Positions 48,176 to 49,898 of a stretch of DNA of 49,898 bases are shown one piece after another. The stretch is from a virus. Location: the IMG/VR virus record IMGVR_UViG_3300023235_000033, positions 1 to 49,898 of that record. One strand, written 5' to 3'. The translations under genes and the position numbers were made by a program. Every line of letters begins with the position of its first letter. Positions within the stretch are counted from its first letter, which is position 1. Under the pieces are notes generated by a model. The model was not told where the DNA came from. It made no database searches and saw only the letters and a list, made by a program, of their open reading frames with translations.

Positions 48176-49898
48176 TTAAAAGATGTCATCAAGTAAGTTA
48201 GATAGTCCACTAATCACTCCGCCTAAATCCCCGTCAAGAGCTAGATTAAACACGCTTTGAACTGTATCGCTATCAATAATTTGATAACCGCTGTCCTCTA
48301 TACAGGTTAGCTCATAAGGAGATTGAGAGCTCCAGTATGAAGCCGCGTGCCTTTTGCTGTTTGCGCCATCCCAAAAAGAGCCTCGATATCTTATGTCAGC
48401 AGTGTTTTGATAATAACGAGGGCCTCCGTTGCATTTTTGGTTTCCAGTCAAGCTTGACCTTGTTTTTACGTTCTTAGAGATAGAGTGTAAATGAACCTTG
48501 TTATGAATGCCGCCTGGAGGCGTGGACGCAAGCTCTCTAGTGATAATGTAATATGTGTTTGTTTTTCTCAAATTCTGAGAACCAGTAGTTGTTAAGTTTT
48601 TATAGAATTTAACATTCCTAAACTCAAATTTGTAAACGCATTTTGTGTAATATCTCTCTGTATAATCATAGTCAGCATTGCTTTCTGCTTGACAAGTGAG
48701 ATGAGACCAGTCATTTGCCACTTCAAACAAGCTAAGTTCTATTCCTTGTCCAGCCGCTAAAGAATACGCATTTCCATTCCCAAATTTTATCTTAGCAGTT
48801 TTTATACCTAAGTTCTGAACATACAGCTTGGCGTCATTCACGGTTGACTGGTTTACTTCGCTATGCTCAGCATACCTCCATTCGTCTTGGTTTCCGTCGT
48901 CCTCAGTTTGTTTAAACTGAGGCTTTCTGTTTCCTGCTGTGTGTGACCCTTGAACTCTTGTTGGTCCAAAGTAAAATGTAATGGAAGATTCGTTTTCTTT
49001 TAATTTAAGAGGATTGAGATTCTCATTTGGGTTCGAATTAACAATTCTGTAAAGGTCTAAATAGCCTGTCTTGATGAACGAATTTGAGTTTGAGCCTAAG
49101 TTTAAGTGTGTTTTTTGCCCCGTGTTAGACGCGATTACAGTCATCGAGTTAAAATGAGGAGATTTGCTTATGGTTCCGCCAACACTCCCTTCTTCTGGAG
49201 TCGTAATAGAGTTCGCATTACTTGCATTTAAGTCTTTGTCAAATGTAGCTTCTGATATTCCCCACCAAGAATATATTGCAGTTCTTGCCCAACCTTCTGG
49301 TTTCAGAAAGTATCCGTAACCACACTCGGTTCTTTGATACTTTTCTCCATTTAATACGCTTGATACGCCAGGCTGTGCTGGAAATGTTGGAATGTTTGGT
49401 TTGTATCCATTTGCATATTCTTCACTTCTATTCCCTCTGTTTTCATATCGATATAAAGTATTTTTTGACACAAATCTTGAAAAATCAGTTCGGAACCAGT
49501 CTCCATTAGTTCTATCAGACTCCACGCCATAACCACCAGTGCCTCCACCAAAGCCGTCATCTTGAAATTCTTCCACAAATGGATGTCCAATTCTGTCTCC
49601 ATCTGTATACAAAGGGTGTTCTAGTACATATGAACCATCTTCTCCCGCGTTGTCATAAAAGTCTGGATTAGACTGAGATGGGAGCCTTGGTATTCCATAT
49701 GGCTCAGGGTAATTATGACTCCACGCCTTTTCATAGGGAAACACCCCATTTGATGCGCCTTCCGCAGCCGCAGAAATGGGCACTTCATCAAAGTTTTCAT
49801 ATGGAAAGTTTAAGTGAAAATGGTCTCTTCTTGAAAAGGTATTATCTTCAGTTAGGACTGTTTTTTGACCAGTAGCTCGGTATATAGCTTGCGGGCTA
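48176..49898 (-). CDS. virion-like protein (partial, 5' end outside window)
   Basis: The annotated-looking start at 49783 is a GTG inside a longer open frame: on the minus strand codons 49784-49897 have no stop and encode protein-like sequence (AIYRATGQKTVLTEDN, then RRDHFHLNFPYENFDEV). The gene therefore runs past the window edge and at least 573 residues are visible. Composition is Tyr, Asn, Gly and Ser-rich with many short strands (KIKFGNGNAYSLAAG, YKFEFRNVKFYKN), consistent with a fibre or receptor-binding protein. The last 25 residues are helical and hydrophobic. Not recognised. Confidence 0.7.
   Translation of the reverse strand, partial: SPQAIYRATGQKTVLTEDNTFSRRDHFHLNFPYENFDEVPISAAAEGASNGVFPYEKAWSHNYPEPYGIPRLPSQSNPDFYDNAGEDGSYVLEHPLYTDGDRIGHPFVEEFQDDGFGGGTGGYGVESDRTNGDWFRTDFSRFVSKNTLYRYENRGNRSEEYANGYKPNIPTFPAQPGVSSVLNGEKYQRTECGYGYFLKPEGWARTAIYSWWGISEATFDKDLNASNANSITTPEEGSVGGTISKSPHFNSMTVIASNTGQKTHLNLGSNSNSFIKTGYLDLYRIVNSNPNENLNPLKLKENESSITFYFGPTRVQGSHTAGNRKPQFKQTEDDGNQDEWRYAEHSEVNQSTVNDAKLYVQNLGIKTAKIKFGNGNAYSLAAGQGIELSLFEVANDWSHLTCQAESNADYDYTERYYTKCVYKFEFRNVKFYKNLTTTGSQNLRKTNTYYIITRELASTPPGGIHNKVHLHSISKNVKTRSSLTGNQKCNGGPRYYQNTADIRYRGSFWDGANSKRHAASYWSSQSPYELTCIEDSGYQIIDSDTVQSVFNLALDGDLGGVISGLSNLLDDIF

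Overview
The window reads as part of a large tailed-phage (jumbo-type, contractile-tail-like) genome that probably infects a member of the Bacteroidota. The evidence is dense, short-spaced, mostly minus-strand gene blocks with many unknown virion-like proteins, a peptidoglycan amidase endolysin, tail/baseplate proteins, and phage-type recombination genes. G+C is low. Shine-Dalgarno sites are nearly absent, and several starts are preceded by TATATT-N-G boxes that resemble the Bacteroidota -7 element TAnnTTTG. The host is an inference; no host gene is present.

Layout. 1-7928 (minus): a module of enzyme-like, probably virion-carried or host-takeover proteins. It holds a partial ADP-ribosyltransferase-like protein, a ParB/sulfiredoxin-fold-like protein, a kinase-like/ART-like fusion, unknowns, a truncated zinc-finger protein and a 683-aa zinc-ribbon protein. 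7945-8234: a small IS200/IS605-like element carrying an omegaRNA-like scaffold. 8313-9253 (minus): a protein with a probable -1 frameshift at an A9 tract. 9359-11985 (plus): a D-arm-poor tRNA-like RNA, a membrane protein, translation initiation factor IF3 and a small protein. 11982-16132 (minus): unknown virion-like proteins ending in an endolysin. 16222-16671 (plus): a small gene with its own terminator. 16701-17056: a second IS200/605-like element, inserted exactly at the stop codon of the next gene. 17056-23107 (minus): a coiled-coil protein, an SNF2-type helicase interrupted by a LAGLIDADG intein, three unknowns and a Cas4/RecB-like Fe-S nuclease. 23177-24851: small unknowns. 24925-25280: a third element, identical to the second. 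25363-30753 (minus): a DNA-repair operon with a fused SbcD-SbcC, a metallophosphatase and a RuvC-like resolvase. 30814-49898: tail and baseplate genes, mostly minus, with an inverted two-gene plus-strand island (37517-41174) that includes a tail protein I-like gene.

The most unusual system is the set of three 290-356 bp non-autonomous elements. Each has an imperfect left hairpin with an unpaired T, an omegaRNA-like conserved core, a right hairpin with an unpaired T, a TTTAT at the left junction and a TTCAC at the right end. No tnpA or tnpB lies in the window. If a TnpB acts in trans, each RNA would carry as guide the flank of its own insertion site and would target empty sites in sister or competing phage genomes. 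Two copies are identical and one is diverged with compensatory stem changes, which argues that the structures are under selection.

Other notable items are the IF3 gene next to a tRNA-like RNA, the Walker-A intein, the single-chain SbcD-SbcC, the putative frameshift, a recurring short basic/acidic helix at the ends of many unknown proteins, and a CTATTTAT-like box 14-20 nt before many virion-gene starts.
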